Assembly (NCBI RefSeq): GCF_011044155.1
Contig: NZ_CP049056.1
Span: 4,096,001 to 4,160,000 of the forward strand
Direction of reading: 5' to 3'
From: Pikeienuella piscinae
GTDB taxonomy: Bacteria > Pseudomonadota > Alphaproteobacteria > Rhodobacterales > Rhodobacteraceae
DNA: 64,000 nucleotides
The notes below the pieces were generated by a model, which saw only the letters and a list, made by a program, of their open reading frames with translations, was not told the DNA's origin and did not search any database. Shown here piece by piece: positions 26,487 to 36,129 of this stretch. The position numbers and the translations under genes are program-made. How positions within the stretch are numbered: the first letter of the stretch is position 1; every line of letters starts with the position of its first letter.

Positions 26487-27722
26487 ATGATCGAAAACCG
26501 ACTTGCGGGGATGCTGAAGCGAGGCTTTCGCAAAGGCGCGCTGGAGGTCGTTTTTCCGTCCGGCCGGGTCGAGACCTTCGGTGACGGAAGCCCGCCGGTG
26601 GCGCGGGTCAGGCTGACGGACAAGGCGGCGGTGCGGGCGATCTGGTCCGATCCGGCGCTCCAGTTCGCCGAGCTCTACATGCACGGCCGCCTCGTGGTCG
26701 AGGAGGGCGATCTCTATGAATTTCTCGCCCTCGCCAAGCAGAACGGGACGGCCGGCTTTATCAGCGCGCCGGCGGCGTTGCGCGAGGTCTGGCGCATCGT
26801 CGACCGGATACTCCGCCGCTACGTTCTGCCGGAGAATGCGAAGCGCAATGTCGCGCATCACTACGATCTGGACGAACGGCTTTTCCGGCTCTTTCTCGAT
26901 GAGGACCTGCAGTATTCCTGCGCCTATTTCGAGACCGGCGAAGAGACGCTGGAGCAGGCGCAGCGCAAGAAGAAACGCCACATCGCGGCGAAGATGCAGC
27001 TTGGGCCGGGGCAGCGCGTGCTCGATATCGGCTGCGGCTGGGGGGGGATGGCGCTCTATCTCGCCGAAACCGGCTCCGCCGACGTGACCGGCGTCACCCT
27101 GGCGGAGGAGCAGTTGCGCGTCGCCAAGGCGCGGGCGGTCGAGACCGGCCTTGCGGAACACACGGATTTCCGGCTGGAGGACTACCGGAAGGTGGAGGGC
27201 CGTTTCGACCGGATTGTCTCCATCGGCATGTTCGAACATGTCGGCCCGCATCACTTCAAGGAGTATTTCTCCAAGATCCAGGAATTGCTGACGGACGATG
27301 GGATCGCCGTCGTTCACTCCATCGTGCGCGCCAAGCCGAACCGGTCCGACCCGCCCTTCATCGAGAAATACATCTTTCCGAACGGCCATATCCCGAGTCT
27401 CGCCGAGACGTTTGCGGCGATCGAGAAGACCAAGCTGCTGGTCAAGGATGTCGAGATCCTGACCATGCACTACGCGGATACGCTGCGCGAATGGCGGAGC
27501 CGTCTTCACGCCAACCGGGACGCGGTGGTCGCGCTTTTCGATGAGACGTTCTTCCGGATGTGGGATCTCTACCTCATGACTTCGGAGATCAGCTTCCGCT
27601 TCGGCAAGTTGGCGAATTTTCAGGTCATCCTGACCAAGCGTCATGCCGAGGCGCCGCGAAGCCGCGCCTTCATCGCCGAGGCCGAGGCGCGGCTGGCGGC
27701 GGCGGAAACGCGCGAGGGGTGA
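26487..27722 (+). CDS. cfa: Cyclopropane-fatty-acyl-phospholipid synthase
   Basis: This 411-residue SAM-dependent enzyme adds a methylene bridge across unsaturated acyl chains in membrane lipids. Visible motifs are the lipid-side YSCAYFETGEETLEQAQ near residue 149, SAM-binding VLDIGCGWGGMALYLAE near residue 179, and FEHVGPHHFKEYF near residue 250. The N-terminal 110 residues form the small domain typical of CFA synthases. ATG 26487 follows AAGGAAAGGG. It stands alone between the valine operon and gpmI. Confidence 0.94.
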   Translation: MIENRLAGMLKRGFRKGALEVVFPSGRVETFGDGSPPVARVRLTDKAAVRAIWSDPALQFAELYMHGRLVVEEGDLYEFLALAKQNGTAGFISAPAALREVWRIVDRILRRYVLPENAKRNVAHHYDLDERLFRLFLDEDLQYSCAYFETGEETLEQAQRKKKRHIAAKMQLGPGQRVLDIGCGWGGMALYLAETGSADVTGVTLAEEQLRVAKARAVETGLAEHTDFRLEDYRKVEGRFDRIVSIGMFEHVGPHHFKEYFSKIQELLTDDGIAVVHSIVRAKPNRSDPPFIEKYIFPNGHIPSLAETFAAIEKTKLLVKDVEILTMHYADTLREWRSRLHANRDAVVALFDETFFRMWDLYLMTSEISFRFGKLANFQVILTKRHAEAPRSRAFIAEAEARLAAAETREG

Positions 27723-27816
27723 GTGCGCCCGCCGCCGCGGAATCTGGCCGCCGGTCTCGACGCGGCGCGCTTCGGCGCATACTGAAGGCGGGATTGAAAC
27801 CGGAAGCCGGATCGCC

Positions 27817-29352
27817 ATGCAAGACACGCCCGAAGCCGCCATATCGCCCGTCGTGCTCTGCATTCTTGACGGCTGGGGCTGGCGGGAGGCGCGCGAGGGG
27901 AATGCGCCCGCGCTCGCGCGGACGCCGAATTACGACGCGCTCGTCGCCGCTCAAACCCCGGCGATGCTGGCCTGCGCGGGCCCGGATGTCGGGCTGCCGG
28001 AAGGGCAGATGGGAAATTCCGAAGTCGGTCACATGAATATCGGCGCCGGCCGCGTCGTGTGGATGGACCTGCCGAAGATCGACCGCGCCATCGAGGACGG
28101 ATCGTTCAGAACGAATGAGGCGCTGAAGGCGTTGTGCGCGACCCTGAAAGCGTCGGGCGGGACCGCGCATCTGATGGGCCTGATGAGCCCGGGCGGCGTC
28201 CACGCGCATCAGCGCCATATCGCCGAAGCGGCGAGGGCGGTGGCGGAAGCGGGCGTTCCGGTCGCGCTCCATCTCTTCACCGACGGGCGCGATACACCGC
28301 CGCAGGCCGCGGCTGGCTATCTGGAGGATTTCCTCGCGGATCTCGGCGGCGCGGGGCGGGTCGCCACGGTTTCCGGACGATTCTACGCCATGGACCGGGA
28401 CAAGAGATGGGAGCGGGTGGCGGCGGTCTACGCCGCCATCGTCAGGGCTGAGGGCGCGCGCGCGGATGACGCCGCCGCCGCCATCGCCGCCGCCAATGGC
28501 CGAGGCGAGACGGACGAGTTCATCACGCCGACGGTGGTCGGCGGCTATGAAGGCGCCCGGCCCGGCGACGGCGTGCTCTTCCTCAATTTCCGCGCCGACC
28601 GCGCGCGGGAGCTTCTCGCCGCGCTTGGCGACCCTGATTTCGACGGGTTCGAGGTCGGCGAGCGCCCGCATTTCGCGGCGATGGCGGGGCTTGTCGATTA
28701 TTCCGACCGCCACAAGACTTATATGAGCACGCTTTTTCCGGCCAAACCCATCGTCAATACGCTTGGCGCATGGGTGTCCGCCGCCGGAAAACGTCAACTT
28801 CGCCTCGCGGAGACCGAGAAATACCCGCATGTCACGTTCTTCCTGAATGGAGGGGAGGAGACGCCGAGCGCCGGTGAGACGCGGATCATGGCGCCGAGCC
28901 CGAAGGTCCGCACATACGACCTGGCGCCCGAGATGGCGGCCGCCGAGGTGACTGCGGCGCTGGTCGAAGGGATCAAGGCCGGCCACGATCTGATCGTGGT
29001 GAACTACGCCAACCCCGACATGGTCGGTCATACCGGGGATGTTTCCGCCGCGATCCGCGCCTGCGAAGCGGTGGACGCGGGTCTTGGCGAGGCGCTGGAA
29101 GCGCTGGCGGCGGTCAGTGGGGCGATGATCGTCACCGCCGATCACGGCAATTGCGAGATGATGATCGATCCGGAGAGCGGCGGCCCGCATACCGCCCACA
29201 CGACGACCCCGGTCGCGGCGCTCCTCGCCGGGGTTCCGGACGCGTCGCTGGCGGGGCCGGGGCGTCTCGCCGATCTAGCGCCGACCGTTCTGGACCTCAT
29301 GGGCATCGCGCCGCCGTCGGAAATGACCGGCCGGTCACTTCTGAAGCGTTGA
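27817..29352 (+). CDS. gpmI: 2,3-bisphosphoglycerate-independent phosphoglycerate mutase
   Basis: This 511-residue Mn-dependent enzyme interconverts 3- and 2-phosphoglycerate. It begins PVVLCILDGWGWREA, has the phosphoserine nucleophile in MGNSEVGHMNIGAGR near residue 67, and ends with metal ligands in VTADHGNCEMM and HTAHTTTPV. ATG 27817 gives the family N-terminus; an open frame upstream reads through the end of cfa in another frame and is ignored. The stop overlaps the envC start (TGATG), the first of several overlaps in the gpmI-envC-ctpA-rppH row. Confidence 0.96.
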   Translation: MQDTPEAAISPVVLCILDGWGWREAREGNAPALARTPNYDALVAAQTPAMLACAGPDVGLPEGQMGNSEVGHMNIGAGRVVWMDLPKIDRAIEDGSFRTNEALKALCATLKASGGTAHLMGLMSPGGVHAHQRHIAEAARAVAEAGVPVALHLFTDGRDTPPQAAAGYLEDFLADLGGAGRVATVSGRFYAMDRDKRWERVAAVYAAIVRAEGARADDAAAAIAAANGRGETDEFITPTVVGGYEGARPGDGVLFLNFRADRARELLAALGDPDFDGFEVGERPHFAAMAGLVDYSDRHKTYMSTLFPAKPIVNTLGAWVSAAGKRQLRLAETEKYPHVTFFLNGGEETPSAGETRIMAPSPKVRTYDLAPEMAAAEVTAALVEGIKAGHDLIVVNYANPDMVGHTGDVSAAIRACEAVDAGLGEALEALAAVSGAMIVTADHGNCEMMIDPESGGPHTAHTTTPVAALLAGVPDASLAGPGRLADLAPTVLDLMGIAPPSEMTGRSLLKR

Positions 29353-30482
29353 TGCGGACCGCGCTGCTTCTTCTCTCCATGATGCTGCTCGCCGGGGTCG
29401 GACCCGAGGAGCGCGCGGCGGAGATGCTGGAGCGCGCCGAGGCCTCCCTCGCCGCCGCGCGAACCCCAGGCGAGCGGCTCGCCGCGCTCGGCCGGGCGGC
29501 CCAGGCGGAGGAAGCCGCGCTGGCGGCGATTCGGGAAAATCTGCGCTCCGGCGCCAATCGGCGCGCGGAGATCGAGGCCGGACTCGAGGGGGAGAGACGT
29601 CGACTGGTCGCGGTCCTGTCGGCGCTGCAGCGGATCGAAAGCGCGCCGCGCGCCGCAGCGCTGGCGCATCCCGACGGGGTCGTCGCCGGGGCGCGGGCGG
29701 GAATGCAGCTCGCCGCGCTCGCGCCAGCGCTCGAAGCGGAGACGGCGCGGCTTTCGGCGCTGCTCGCTGAGCTTTCGGCGCTCGATGTGCGCCGCGATAT
29801 CGCTGCGTCCGATGCGCGCCGGTCGCTCGCCGCCTTGCAGCGGCTCAGGGCCGAGATCGCCGAAATCGTCGATCGCGATCGCGGCGCCGGCAATGTTTCC
29901 GCCGCGACCCGCGCGCGTCTGGTCGCAGAGGGAGAGGCGCTCGCGCAATCGGCGAAGTCCCTCAAGGCGCTCGCGGCCGCGCTGCCGTCGGCCGTGGCGG
30001 AAGAAGAAGCGCCCCGCGCTGCGAGTTTCGCCGCCGCGAGGGGCGCATTGCCGCCGCCCGTTGAAGGCGAACTCGAGCGCCGTTTCGGCGCGCCCGGGGC
30101 TGGCGGCCCCCTGGAGGGGGTGGAGATCTCTGCGCCGGCCTACGCGGCGGTCTACGCGCCCTGGCGTTCCGTGGTTCGTTTCGCCGGTCCGTTTGGCGAG
30201 GATGGCGTGGTTGTGATGCTGGAGCCCGACCCGGAAATCCTTATCGTCTTCTCCGGCCTCGCCGCCGCCCGGGTTCAACTGGGGGACGTCGTCGCCGCGG
30301 GCGAGCCACTCGGCGCGTTGGGCGGGCCGCCGCCTGCTGCTGAAGAATTTTTGATCGCGGCGACGACGCCTGTTGAATCGCTCGGCAGGGAAACGCTCTA
30401 TATGGAAGTAAGACGAGGCGGCGCGCCGGTCGACCCGGCGATCTGGTTCGCGCTCGACACAGAGGAAGGTGACAGACAATGA
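29352..30482 (+). CDS. envC: Murein hydrolase activator, EnvC-like
   Basis: This 376-residue exported protein has a hydrophobic signal (LLLLSMMLLAGVG), a long Ala/Glu/Arg-rich coiled coil (residues about 20-225) and a C-terminal LytM/M23 domain (residues about 240-375). The domain lacks the zinc-binding H-x3-D and H-x-H residues, as seen in GVVVMLEPDPEILIVFSGL and LYMEVRRGGAPVDPAIWF. That fits an activator of amidases at the division site rather than an active peptidase. It overlaps gpmI by one base and ctpA by four. Confidence 0.88.
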   Translation: MRTALLLLSMMLLAGVGPEERAAEMLERAEASLAAARTPGERLAALGRAAQAEEAALAAIRENLRSGANRRAEIEAGLEGERRRLVAVLSALQRIESAPRAAALAHPDGVVAGARAGMQLAALAPALEAETARLSALLAELSALDVRRDIAASDARRSLAALQRLRAEIAEIVDRDRGAGNVSAATRARLVAEGEALAQSAKSLKALAAALPSAVAEEEAPRAASFAAARGALPPPVEGELERRFGAPGAGGPLEGVEISAPAYAAVYAPWRSVVRFAGPFGEDGVVVMLEPDPEILIVFSGLAAARVQLGDVVAAGEPLGALGGPPPAAEEFLIAATTPVESLGRETLYMEVRRGGAPVDPAIWFALDTEEGDRQ

Positions 30483-31798
30483 AACAGGCGTTCATCGCCA
30501 TGGTCGGCGGGGTCGCGCTCGGCGTCCTCGCGACGACCCAGCTCACCCAGCCGCTCGCGGCTCAGGAGCAGAGTTCGCGAAACACCTATGAGTATCTCGA
30601 TCTGTTCGGTGAGATATTTGAACGCGTGCGTAGCCAATATGTCGAGGAGACCGACGAGGACGAACTGATCGAGAGCGCGATCAACGGCATGCTCGCTTCG
30701 CTCGATCCGCATTCAAGCTATCTGCCGCCCGACAATTTTGAGGACATGCGCGTCCAGACCAAGGGTGAATTCGGCGGCCTCGGCATCGAGGTCACGATGG
30801 AGAACGGCGTCGTGAAGGTCGTGGCGCCGATCGACGACACGCCGGCCGCCGCCGCCGGAATCGAATCGGGCGACTACATCACTCATCTCGATGGCGAAGC
30901 GGTGCTGGGTCTCTCGCTATCCGAAGCCGTCGACAAGATGCGCGGCGGGGTCGGCGAAGAAATCGTTCTGACCATCGTCCGTGAGGGTGAGGATGAGCCT
31001 TTCGACGTCACCGTCGTTCGCGACACCATCACGATCCGCGCGGTGAGGGCCCGCGTCGAAGGCGATGTCGGCGTGCTGCGGATCACGACTTTCAACGAGC
31101 AGACCTTCGAGAACCTCGAAGCGGGCATCGCCGAGGTAAAGACCGAGATCGGACCCGACAAGATCAAGGGCTACGTCATCGATCTGCGCAACAATCCGGG
31201 CGGTTTGCTCAATCAGGCGATCGAGGTCTCCGACGCCTTCCTGGAGAAGGGCGAGATCGTCTCGACCCGCGGGCGCGACCCGGCCGACAGCGAGCGTCAC
31301 AACGCGCAGCCCGGCGATCTGACCGGGGGCAAGCCGCTCGTCGTGCTGATCAACGGCGGTTCCGCCTCGGCTTCGGAAATCGTCGCGGGAGCGCTCCAGG
31401 ACCACCGCCGCGCGATCGTTCTTGGCGAGAAAAGCTTTGGCAAGGGATCGGTTCAGACCATCATGCCGCTTTCGGGCGATGGGGCGCTGCGGCTGACGAC
31501 GGCGCGCTACTATACGCCGTCGGGCCGCTCGATTCAGGCGCTGGGTATCGAGCCGGACATCCTCGTCGCGCAGAAGAAGTTCGAGGAGGAAGAGGATGAG
31601 GGCGTGAACCGCTTCAGCCGCTCCGAAGCGGATTTGCGCGGCAGTCTCAAGAACCAGCTCACCGAGGAGGAGCAGGAGCTTCTGGAGGAGGAGCGTGCGC
31701 GCCACGAAGCGACGGCGAAGCTTCGCGGCGAAGATCTGCAGCTCGCCTACGCGCTTGATCTGCTGACCGGCTTGTCAGTCTACGCGGGAGCCGAGTGA
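30479..31798 (+). CDS. ctpA: C-terminal processing peptidase, S41 family
   Basis: This 439-residue periplasmic serine protease has an N-terminal signal or anchor ([16 protein letters not shown]), a PDZ domain (about residues 90-165, beginning [13 protein letters not shown]) and the S41 catalytic core with the nucleophilic Ser in [15 protein letters not shown] near residue 293 and Lys in [12 protein letters not shown] near residue 318. A charged Glu/Lys-rich tail follows. It trims periplasmic proteins, often cell-wall hydrolases, in keeping with its overlap (ATGA) with the EnvC gene. Confidence 0.94.
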   Translation: MKQAFIAMVGGVALGVLATTQLTQPLAAQEQSSRNTYEYLDLFGEIFERVRSQYVEETDEDELIESAINGMLASLDPHSSYLPPDNFEDMRVQTKGEFGGLGIEVTMENGVVKVVAPIDDTPAAAAGIESGDYITHLDGEAVLGLSLSEAVDKMRGGVGEEIVLTIVREGEDEPFDVTVVRDTITIRAVRARVEGDVGVLRITTFNEQTFENLEAGIAEVKTEIGPDKIKGYVIDLRNNPGGLLNQAIEVSDAFLEKGEIVSTRGRDPADSERHNAQPGDLTGGKPLVVLINGGSASASEIVAGALQDHRRAIVLGEKSFGKGSVQTIMPLSGDGALRLTTARYYTPSGRSIQALGIEPDILVAQKKFEEEEDEGVNRFSRSEADLRGSLKNQLTEEEQELLEEERARHEATAKLRGEDLQLAYALDLLTGLSVYAGAE

Positions 31799-31802
31799 CC
31801 CG

Positions 31803-32312
31803 ATGGCTGATCGGATGAAACCGAGCGCGGCGAATATCGCCGCGCTCCCCTATCGCCCATGTGTCGGGCTGGTGGTGCTGAACCGGCGCGGCGAGGTCTT
31901 CGCCGGGAAACGCATCGACAATCCGGGCGACGCCTGGCAGATGCCGCAGGGCGGCGTTGAGACGGGCGAGGCGCCGCGCGACGCGGCGTTTCGCGAGCTT
32001 GGCGAAGAAACCGGGATCGCTCCGACGAGCGTCTCGTTTCTGGCCGAAACCGCCGGCTGGGTCTGCTATGATTTGCCGCCGGATCTGTTGGGAAAGCTCT
32101 GGAAGGGCCGGTATCGCGGGCAGCGGCAGAAATGGTTCCTGGCGCGGTTTCTGGGCGCCGATTCAGAAGTGTCGATCGACGGCGACCACGCCGAGTTCAG
32201 CGATTGGCGCTGGTTCGCCCCCGATGTTCTGATCGAGAAGATCGTGCCCTTCAAACGAGAGGTTTACGAGGCGGTTTTCAAGGAGTTTGCGACGAAGATC
32301 GCCCCGCTCTGA
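31803..32312 (+). CDS. rppH: RNA 5'-pyrophosphohydrolase
   Basis: This 169-residue Nudix enzyme removes pyrophosphate from the 5' end of primary transcripts to start mRNA decay. It begins [21 protein letters not shown] and has a full Nudix box: [14 protein letters not shown] followed by RELGEETGI, near residues 44-66. The KWFLARFLG strand and the SDWRWFAPD segment are typical RppH features. ATG 31803 lies four bases after the ctpA stop. Confidence 0.94.
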   Translation: MADRMKPSAANIAALPYRPCVGLVVLNRRGEVFAGKRIDNPGDAWQMPQGGVETGEAPRDAAFRELGEETGIAPTSVSFLAETAGWVCYDLPPDLLGKLWKGRYRGQRQKWFLARFLGADSEVSIDGDHAEFSDWRWFAPDVLIEKIVPFKREVYEAVFKEFATKIAPL

Positions 32313-32420
32313 CCAGCGCCCGTCCCGCGCCCGGGCCAATCCGCGCAGCCCCTCCACATTGTCGCCGCACTCGTCTACGATTTCCATTCCGCGCTGCAGA
32401 GCAGAAAAAAAGAGGCGTGC

Positions 32421-34514
32421 GTGGCCCGAAAACCGAAGAAACCCGCCGGAAAGCCAGCGGCGAAGAAATCGCGACACGGCAAGAGGCAGCGGCGGGACGC
32501 GCGCGCGCCAGGCCGGTTCGACCGGGCGGTCGGCGGCGCGGTGAAGGCGCTCTTTCGCCTGCTTTTCTGGCTTGGGTTCAGGATCGCGCTGATCCTGTTC
32601 GTGATCCTCGCCGGGGCGGTGACCTATTATCTGGTGAAACTGCCGCCCGCCTCGGAGCTTCTGGATGCGCGGACGCACGGATCCGTCACCATGCTGGACC
32701 GCAATGGCGACGTCTTTGCGTGGCGTGGCGCGCAGTTTGGCGGAGAGATCGGCCCCGGCGATGTGTCGCCGCATCTAGTCGATGCGATCCTCGCCGCGGA
32801 AGACCGGCGCTTCTATTCGCATTTCGGCGTGGATCCGCGCGGGCTGCTCCGGGCGATGCTGGTCAATTTGCGCGCCGGAAGATTCGTGCAGGGCGGCTCC
32901 ACGATCACCCAGCAGGTTGCGAAGAACGTCTTTCTCACCTCCGAGCGCACGCTGGAGCGCAAGTTGAAGGAGGTGCCGGTCGCATTGGCGCTGGAGTTGA
33001 AATACACCAAGGATGAGATCCTCTCGATCTACATGAACCGCGTTTATCTCGGGGCAGGCGCGACCGGGTTCGAAGCGGCGTCGCAGCGGTATTTCTCCAA
33101 ATCCGCGAAATTCGTCACGATTCCAGAGGCGGCGATGCTGGCCGGGCTTCTGAAAGCGCCGACCCGGTTCGCGCCGACCTCCGACATGGGCCGGGCGGAA
33201 GGACGCGCCGCGGTCATCATCAGCGCCATGGTCGAGACAGGCGCGATCACCGAATCCGAAGCCGTGGCGGCGTTGGCGCGCCCGGCGCGGCTGTCCGAGG
33301 AGGCCGCCCGGCGCACCGGCGGTCATTTTGCAGACTGGGTGATGGACAGCGGCCCCGCGTTCTTGACCGCGACGACGACCGAAGATGTCAGGATCACAAC
33401 GACGTTTGATCCGAAGATTCAGGCCGCTGCGGAGGCCGGGCTCAAGACCGTGTTCGAGACCAAGGTGAAGGAAGGCAGCCCTGCGGAGGCGGCGGTGGTG
33501 GTGATGACGCCGTCCGGCGAGGTTCGCGCGCTGATCGGCGGGCGCGACCCGGCGGCGGGGGCTTTTAACCGCGCGGTCCAGGCGTTGCGCCAGACCGGTT
33601 CGGCGTTCAAGCCGATCGTTTACGCCGCCGCGCTCGAAGCGGGCTATTCTCCGCTTGACGTGATGGTCGATCGGCCGCTGACGATCCACATTCCCGGCTC
33701 CGGCCCCTGGAGCCCTGAGAACTATGGCGGCGGGTATGAGGGCGAAGTCACCCTGACGACGGCGCTAGCGCATTCGATCAACACGGTCGCGGTGCGGCTC
33801 TCCGAACGGGTCGGGCGCGAGAAGGTGCGCCGGCTGGCGGCTGAAATGGGCATCACGTCGCCGATCGCCGAGGGGCCGGCGGTGGCGCTGGGCGTGTCCG
33901 AGGCGACTCTCCTCGAGATGACTGGGGTCTATGCGGTGATCGCCAATGGCGGCTATCGCGCGCCGCCGCGCGGCATCACGGAAATCACCATTCGCGGCGA
34001 CGAGGCGCCGGTGATGTCGGCCGCCGATACCGGCGCCGGCGCGCAGGTGATATCGGAGGCGAGCGCGGGCCAGCTCACCGGCATGATGGAGGAAGTGGTG
34101 CGGAGCGGCACCGGGCGGCGCGCCGATCCGGGCCGACCGGCGGCGGGCAAGACTGGCACGACGCAGGGCGCCCGCGACGCCTGGTTCATCGGCTTCACAG
34201 CCGATTACGTGGTCGGCGTCTGGATGGGAAAGGACGACAACGAGCCCCTGACAGGTGTCACGGGCGGCGGCCTCCCCGCGGGGATATGGCGCGAGATCGC
34301 GATCCGGATCAACGAGGGCCTGCCCCCCCGGCCGCTCAAGACAAGCCCCCCGCGCGGCGGGGCGGTCGTCGCCGGGCGGGACGGGCGGCCGGCGCCACAG
34401 GCCGCGCGGGAGCAACGCGGCGTTGTCACTTCGGTGGTCAACGGGGTTTTCGAGCTGTTCGGCGGCGAGTCGGACGACGCGTCCCAGCCAGAGCGCGAAC
34501 GGATCGAACGCTGA
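32421..34514 (+). CDS. Class A penicillin-binding protein (PBP1A-type)
   Basis: This 697-residue bifunctional peptidoglycan synthase has a basic Lys/Arg-rich N-terminus, one transmembrane helix (about residues 47-72) and a GT51 glycosyltransferase with AAEDRRFYSHFGVDPRG near residue 124 and GGSTITQQVAKN. The transpeptidase domain has SxxK as SAFKP near residue 394, SxN in HSINTVA near residue 452 and KTGTTQ near residue 576. It is shorter than E. coli PBP1A and lacks its OB insert. A GTG start at 32421 is chosen. It converges on the SDR gene with a 3-base gap. Confidence 0.93.
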   Translation: MARKPKKPAGKPAAKKSRHGKRQRRDARAPGRFDRAVGGAVKALFRLLFWLGFRIALILFVILAGAVTYYLVKLPPASELLDARTHGSVTMLDRNGDVFAWRGAQFGGEIGPGDVSPHLVDAILAAEDRRFYSHFGVDPRGLLRAMLVNLRAGRFVQGGSTITQQVAKNVFLTSERTLERKLKEVPVALALELKYTKDEILSIYMNRVYLGAGATGFEAASQRYFSKSAKFVTIPEAAMLAGLLKAPTRFAPTSDMGRAEGRAAVIISAMVETGAITESEAVAALARPARLSEEAARRTGGHFADWVMDSGPAFLTATTTEDVRITTTFDPKIQAAAEAGLKTVFETKVKEGSPAEAAVVVMTPSGEVRALIGGRDPAAGAFNRAVQALRQTGSAFKPIVYAAALEAGYSPLDVMVDRPLTIHIPGSGPWSPENYGGGYEGEVTLTTALAHSINTVAVRLSERVGREKVRRLAAEMGITSPIAEGPAVALGVSEATLLEMTGVYAVIANGGYRAPPRGITEITIRGDEAPVMSAADTGAGAQVISEASAGQLTGMMEEVVRSGTGRRADPGRPAAGKTGTTQGARDAWFIGFTADYVVGVWMGKDDNEPLTGVTGGGLPAGIWREIAIRINEGLPPRPLKTSPPRGGAVVAGRDGRPAPQAAREQRGVVTSVVNGVFELFGGESDDASQPERERIER

Positions 34515-34517
34515 CGT

Positions 34518-35279
34518 TCAGATCAGCCCGATCCGCCTGCGGATCGTTTCATCACGCAGCGGGATATCGCGGCCGTGGAACTCCGCCCCTTCCGGCCCGG
34601 CGGCCCAGGCGATGGCGCGCGCCGCCCATTCGGCGGGGATATGGACGGAGGGATCGAGCTGCGAAACCGGATTGACCCCGGACGTCCGGATCACAACCTG
34701 CATTTCGGTCGCCACGGTGCCGGGGCTGAGCCCGACGACGCGCACCGCGCCATCTCCCAACTCGGCGTCGGCGCAACGCGTAAGCATCAGCGCCGCCGCC
34801 TTCGAAGCGCAGTAGTGGCTCCAGCCTTCGAGCGGGTTCGTCGCGGCGCCGGACGAGATGTTGACGATCACACCGGCGCCGCGCGAGCGCATCCCCGGCA
34901 GCGCGGCGCGAAGACCGTGAAAGACGCCCTTGACGTTCACGTCGATCACCTTGCCCCATTCTTCCGGGGCGAGTTCGTCGATGCGGCCGATCGGCTCGAT
35001 CAGACCGGCGTTGTTGACGAGAATGTCGAGCGGGCCAAACGCGGATTCGGCGCGCGCGATGGCGGCTTCGACATCCCCGTAGACGGCGACATCGCAGGCG
35101 ACGGCCTCGGCCCGTCCGCCTGCGGCGTTGATTTCTGCGGCGACGGCCACGGTTTCATCCGGCGTGCGCGCGGCGAGGACGACAGCGGCGCCGGCCTTCG
35201 CAAAGACCCGCGCCGTCTCCGCGCCGATGCCCCGGCTCGCGCCGGTGATGAGCGCGACCTTGTTCCTCAGATGCTCCAT
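34518..35279 (-). CDS. SDR-family oxidoreductase
   Basis: This 253-residue classical short-chain dehydrogenase has the cofactor motif TGASRGIG near residue 12, NNAG near residue 87, and the Ser plus Tyr-x3-Lys pair in NISSGAATNP and HYCASKAAAL near residue 150. The SPGTVATEMQ loop follows. Two Arg residues after the second strand (LAARTPDE) suggest NADP. The substrate is unknown. ATG 35279 is preferred over GTG 35285 because GGAGGG lies at good spacing. Confidence 0.86.
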   Translation of the reverse strand: MEHLRNKVALITGASRGIGAETARVFAKAGAAVVLAARTPDETVAVAAEINAAGGRAEAVACDVAVYGDVEAAIARAESAFGPLDILVNNAGLIEPIGRIDELAPEEWGKVIDVNVKGVFHGLRAALPGMRSRGAGVIVNISSGAATNPLEGWSHYCASKAAALMLTRCADAELGDGAVRVVGLSPGTVATEMQVVIRTSGVNPVSQLDPSVHIPAEWAARAIAWAAGPEGAEFHGRDIPLRDETIRRRIGLI

Positions 35280-35416
35280 GTTCACCCTCCCGGCTGTTCG
35301 AATCTGACGCCCCGACCCCGGATTGTCGCTTCTTTCCCCTAGTCATGTTGGAGCGCCGGTTCAACTTGCGTCGATGAAAGACTCGCCCGGCACATGTCCA
35401 ATGCGGCGCGGCTGGG

Positions 35417-36121
35417 TTACTTCGGTTCGGTGCTGAAACGGTATCGATGCAGCCCCGGCCCCTCTCGCTTCAGCCAGTCGCGCTGGCGTCTCCATTCGGG
35501 ACGCAGCCGCGTCACCAGCGCCCAGAAGCGCGGCCCGTGATTCATTTCCAGGAGATGCGCCGCCTCGTGCGCGGCGACATAATCCAGCGCCTCGGGCGGC
35601 GCCATCGCGAGCCGCCAGGAAAAGCTGAGGTCGCCCGCCGAAGTGCACGAACCCCAGCGCCCGCGCTGATCGCGCACCGATATACGGCCGTGCCTGACGC
35701 CCAGCGCGCGGGCCGCTTCGGCGGCGATCGGAAGAACCGAGGCGCGCGCGCGCTCCTTCAGCCACGCTGCGACGCGCGGGCCCGGCGCGCCCGGCCCCTC
35801 GACAACCAGCTTGCCGCCTTCTAGCCGGGGCGCCCGCCGCCGACCCGGTCTTGTTTCGAGCTCCACCATCCGGCCTGCGACCGGCAAGCGCGCGCCGCAG
35901 GCGATGGCGACCGGCGCCGGCGCGCGCGCCATCGCGGCGCGAAGCCAGTCGGACTGACGCAGGAGGAACATCCTGAGTTCGGCCTCTGCGATTCCCGGCG
36001 GCGCCGTCAAGCGCGGCGGCGCCCCGGTCTGCGGGACGGTCAGCGTCAGCCGGCGCGCGCGCGAGGACCGGCGGATCGAGACGTCGATGTCGAGATCGTC
36101 AAGCCTGAGGCGCGAGGCCAT
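35417..36121 (-). CDS. YgjP/SprT-like zinc metallopeptidase (DUF45)
   Basis: This 234-residue protein has the gluzincin-like motif HEAAHLLEMNHGPRFW near residue 195, where the two His and the third His form the zinc site. Upstream is RWGSCTSAGDLSFSWRLAM, the signature of the YgjP/DUF45 family. The N-terminal half is Arg/Ala-rich. The biological substrate of this family is not settled. ATG 36121 matches family length; the frame stays open to 36307, over the end of phaZ. It starts eight bases after phaZ and could be co-transcribed. Confidence 0.87.
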   Translation of the reverse strand: MASRLRLDDLDIDVSIRRSSRARRLTLTVPQTGAPPRLTAPPGIAEAELRMFLLRQSDWLRAAMARAPAPVAIACGARLPVAGRMVELETRPGRRRAPRLEGGKLVVEGPGAPGPRVAAWLKERARASVLPIAAEAARALGVRHGRISVRDQRGRWGSCTSAGDLSFSWRLAMAPPEALDYVAAHEAAHLLEMNHGPRFWALVTRLRPEWRRQRDWLKREGPGLHRYRFSTEPK

Positions 36122-36129
36122 GCCCGCAC

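Noticed and set aside
26451-29199. Long minus-strand frames (470 and 509 codons) opposite cfa and gpmI
   Set aside because: Both are mirror images of conserved enzymes in GC-rich DNA; no start context or motif supports them.
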